From NCBI GenBank assembly GCA_903921665.1, contig CAIXQT010000097.1, positions 1 to 6,028 on the forward strand: a DNA stretch of 6,028 bases. The letters are read 5' to 3'. This stretch comes from an uncultured Opitutia bacterium. Its GTDB lineage: Bacteria > Verrucomicrobiota > Verrucomicrobiia > Opitutales > UBA953. The number at the start of each line of letters is the position of its first letter. The stretch's first letter is position 1. This document shows positions 4,964 through 6,028 of the stretch, piece by piece. The notes under the pieces were generated by a model. That model saw only the letters and a program-made list of their open reading frames with translations, did no database searches and was not told the origin of the DNA. The position numbers and the translations under genes were made by a program.

Positions 4964-6028
4964 CGGAGCGCGGCCGCGCGCGCGGCGGCGAGCAACGGAG
5001 CCTGGGCCTTGCGCAGGCTTTCGGCGTATTCGCGGGCGGGGATGGAATCGGCGACGACGCCGGCGCCGGCTTGGACGAACGTGCGGCCTTCCGCGGACCA
5101 CAGGGACCGGATGATGATGTTGAGGCAGAGGTCGCCGTCGGCGCCGATCCAACCGAGCGAACCGGTGTAATAGCCGCGCGCGACCGGCTCGAGTTCCGCG
5201 ATGACCTGCATCGTCCGGACCTTCGGCGCGCCCGTCACCGTGCCGCCCGGGAAAAGCGCGCGGATGACGTCGGCCGGACCAGCGGAAGCCTGCAAGGCGC
5301 CTTCGACCTGCGACACGAGATGCATCACGTGCGAGTAACGCTCGACCGCCATGAATTCGGGGACGCGTACCGTGCCCGGGCGCGAAACGCGCCCGACGTC
5401 GTTGCGGAGCAGGTCGACGAGCATCAGATGCTCGGCCTTCTCCTTCGTGTCGCCGGAAAGTTCCTGTGCCCAGGCCAGGTCGGCGGCTTCATCGGCGCCG
5501 CGCGGGCGCGTGCCGGCGATGGGGCGAGAGGCGATGCGGCCGGCGGAGACTTCGACGAGCAGTTCGGGCGAACCGCAGACGAGCGTCGCTCCGGGCAGGC
5601 GGACCAAGCCCATGTAAGGCGAAGGATTGGCCGTCCGCAGGATCTCGTAGGCCAGCGTCGCATCGACCGGAGGAACCTCGAGGCGCGTGGAAAGATTGAC
5701 CTGATACGTATCGCCGGCGGCGATGTAATCCAGGCAACGCCCGACGGCGCGGACGAAGGCCGGTTCGTCGAGCGAGCGAGCCAGCGGCACCGCCGGCGCG
5801 GCGGCGGGCGGGGGCAGCGAACCCGCCGGTCGCGCGCAGGTCGCCTCCCAGTGGGCGGCGAGATCGAGGGCGCGCGCGCGGGCGGCGCGCAAGGCGGAAT
5901 TCGGCGAGCCGACCGGGCAGAGCACGACGACCGTCAGCTCCCGCTTCGAAGCATCGAAGACGCAGGCCTCATGCGCCTCGAGGAAAGCCGCGAGCGGCGC
6001 ACGGACGTCGGCCGGCGCGGACTTCACC
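4960..6028 (-). CDS. pabB: Chorismate-binding aminobenzoate/anthranilate synthase component I (5' partial)
   Basis: The last 355 codons are present; the start lies beyond the right edge (the first full codon visible is a GTG, probably internal). It is the catalytic chorismate-binding domain shared by PabB and TrpE. Numbering from the first visible codon: IAAGDTYQVNLSTR (102-115), GSPELL (152-157), RPIAGTRPRG (168-177), HLMLVDLLRNDVGRV (200-214), FPGGTVTGAPKVRTM (259-273), ELEPVARGYYTGSLG (278-292), and the metal-site region AGAGVVADSIP (320-330). The YQVNLS form is more typical of PabB than of TrpE (usually FQVVLS), and the coupled pabC-like gene points to p-aminobenzoate. However, residue 171 is Ala, as in TrpE, where E. 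coli PabB has the catalytic Lys274 (PIKGT). The TrpE feedback motif region would be outside the window. It needs a glutaminase partner, not seen here. PabB is favoured over TrpE. Confidence 0.85.
   Translation of the reverse strand, partial: VKSAPADVRAPLAAFLEAHEACVFDASKRELTVVVLCPVGSPNSALRAARARALDLAAHWEATCARPAGSLPPPAAAPAVPLARSLDEPAFVRAVGRCLDYIAAGDTYQVNLSTRLEVPPVDATLAYEILRTANPSPYMGLVRLPGATLVCGSPELLVEVSAGRIASRPIAGTRPRGADEAADLAWAQELSGDTKEKAEHLMLVDLLRNDVGRVSRPGTVRVPEFMAVERYSHVMHLVSQVEGALQASAGPADVIRALFPGGTVTGAPKVRTMQVIAELEPVARGYYTGSLGWIGADGDLCLNIIIRSLWSAEGRTFVQAGAGVVADSIPAREYAESLRKAQAPLLAAARAAALR

Noticed and set aside
4964..5152. An N-terminal extension of the PabC-like protein, rich in Arg and His
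   Set aside because: It lies in another frame of the pabB-like gene; the class IV aminotransferase motifs begin after ATG 4963, which forms an ATGA overlap.

Overview
High-GC bacterial chromosomal DNA with ordinary housekeeping genes, tightly packed in short operons. The best structural signal is a REP-type mobile palindrome pair (REPIN-like) in the only sizeable intergenic gap. The combination of high GC, an lgt gene coupled to a CBS-domain CNNM/CorC-type gene, and a GTAG-headed repeat around an ACTGCGT-type core suggests a Verrucomicrobiota member of the Opitutales/Opitutaceae kind. That placement is an inference from memory of such genomes, with no marker gene in the window to support it.

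Layout. Bases 2-145 (+) are the last 47 codons of an unrecognised gene. Bases 146-558 carry no gene: first a GC-rich stretch with nested inverted repeats (about 268-411), then the REPIN-like element (431-552), which ends 6 bases from the stop codon of the next gene. A three-gene minus-strand operon, read from 3662 down to 559, follows: a CNNM/CorC-like membrane protein with CBS domains, then lgt (4-base ATGA stop/start overlap), then a DegT/DnrJ/EryC1/StrS-family PLP aminotransferase. An 87-base divergent spacer separates this operon from a small plus-strand membrane-protein gene (3750-4130), which looks leaderless. That small gene overlaps tail-to-tail by 25 bases with a second minus-strand operon: a chorismate-binding aminobenzoate/anthranilate synthase component I (truncated by the window's right edge), then a class IV aminotransferase of the aminodeoxychorismate lyase (PabC) type, again with an ATGA overlap.

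How the genes fit together. The pabB-like and pabC-like pair would convert chorismate to aminodeoxychorismate and then to p-aminobenzoate for folate, given a glutaminase subunit (PabA/TrpG) encoded elsewhere. Lgt starts lipoprotein maturation in the inner membrane. The CorC-like protein is probably an ion-transport or regulatory membrane protein co-translated with Lgt. The aminotransferase probably makes an amino sugar for surface polysaccharide, but no partner sugar-nucleotide genes are visible.

I see no CRISPR array, tRNA, rRNA, phage gene, toxin-antitoxin pair or transposase. I found no convincing new multi-gene system. The points that merit a second look are the REPIN with structure-preserving changes between its two halves, the possible leaderless gene, the TrpE-type alanine in a PabB-like enzyme, and the poorly conserved active-site surroundings of the PabC-like protein.
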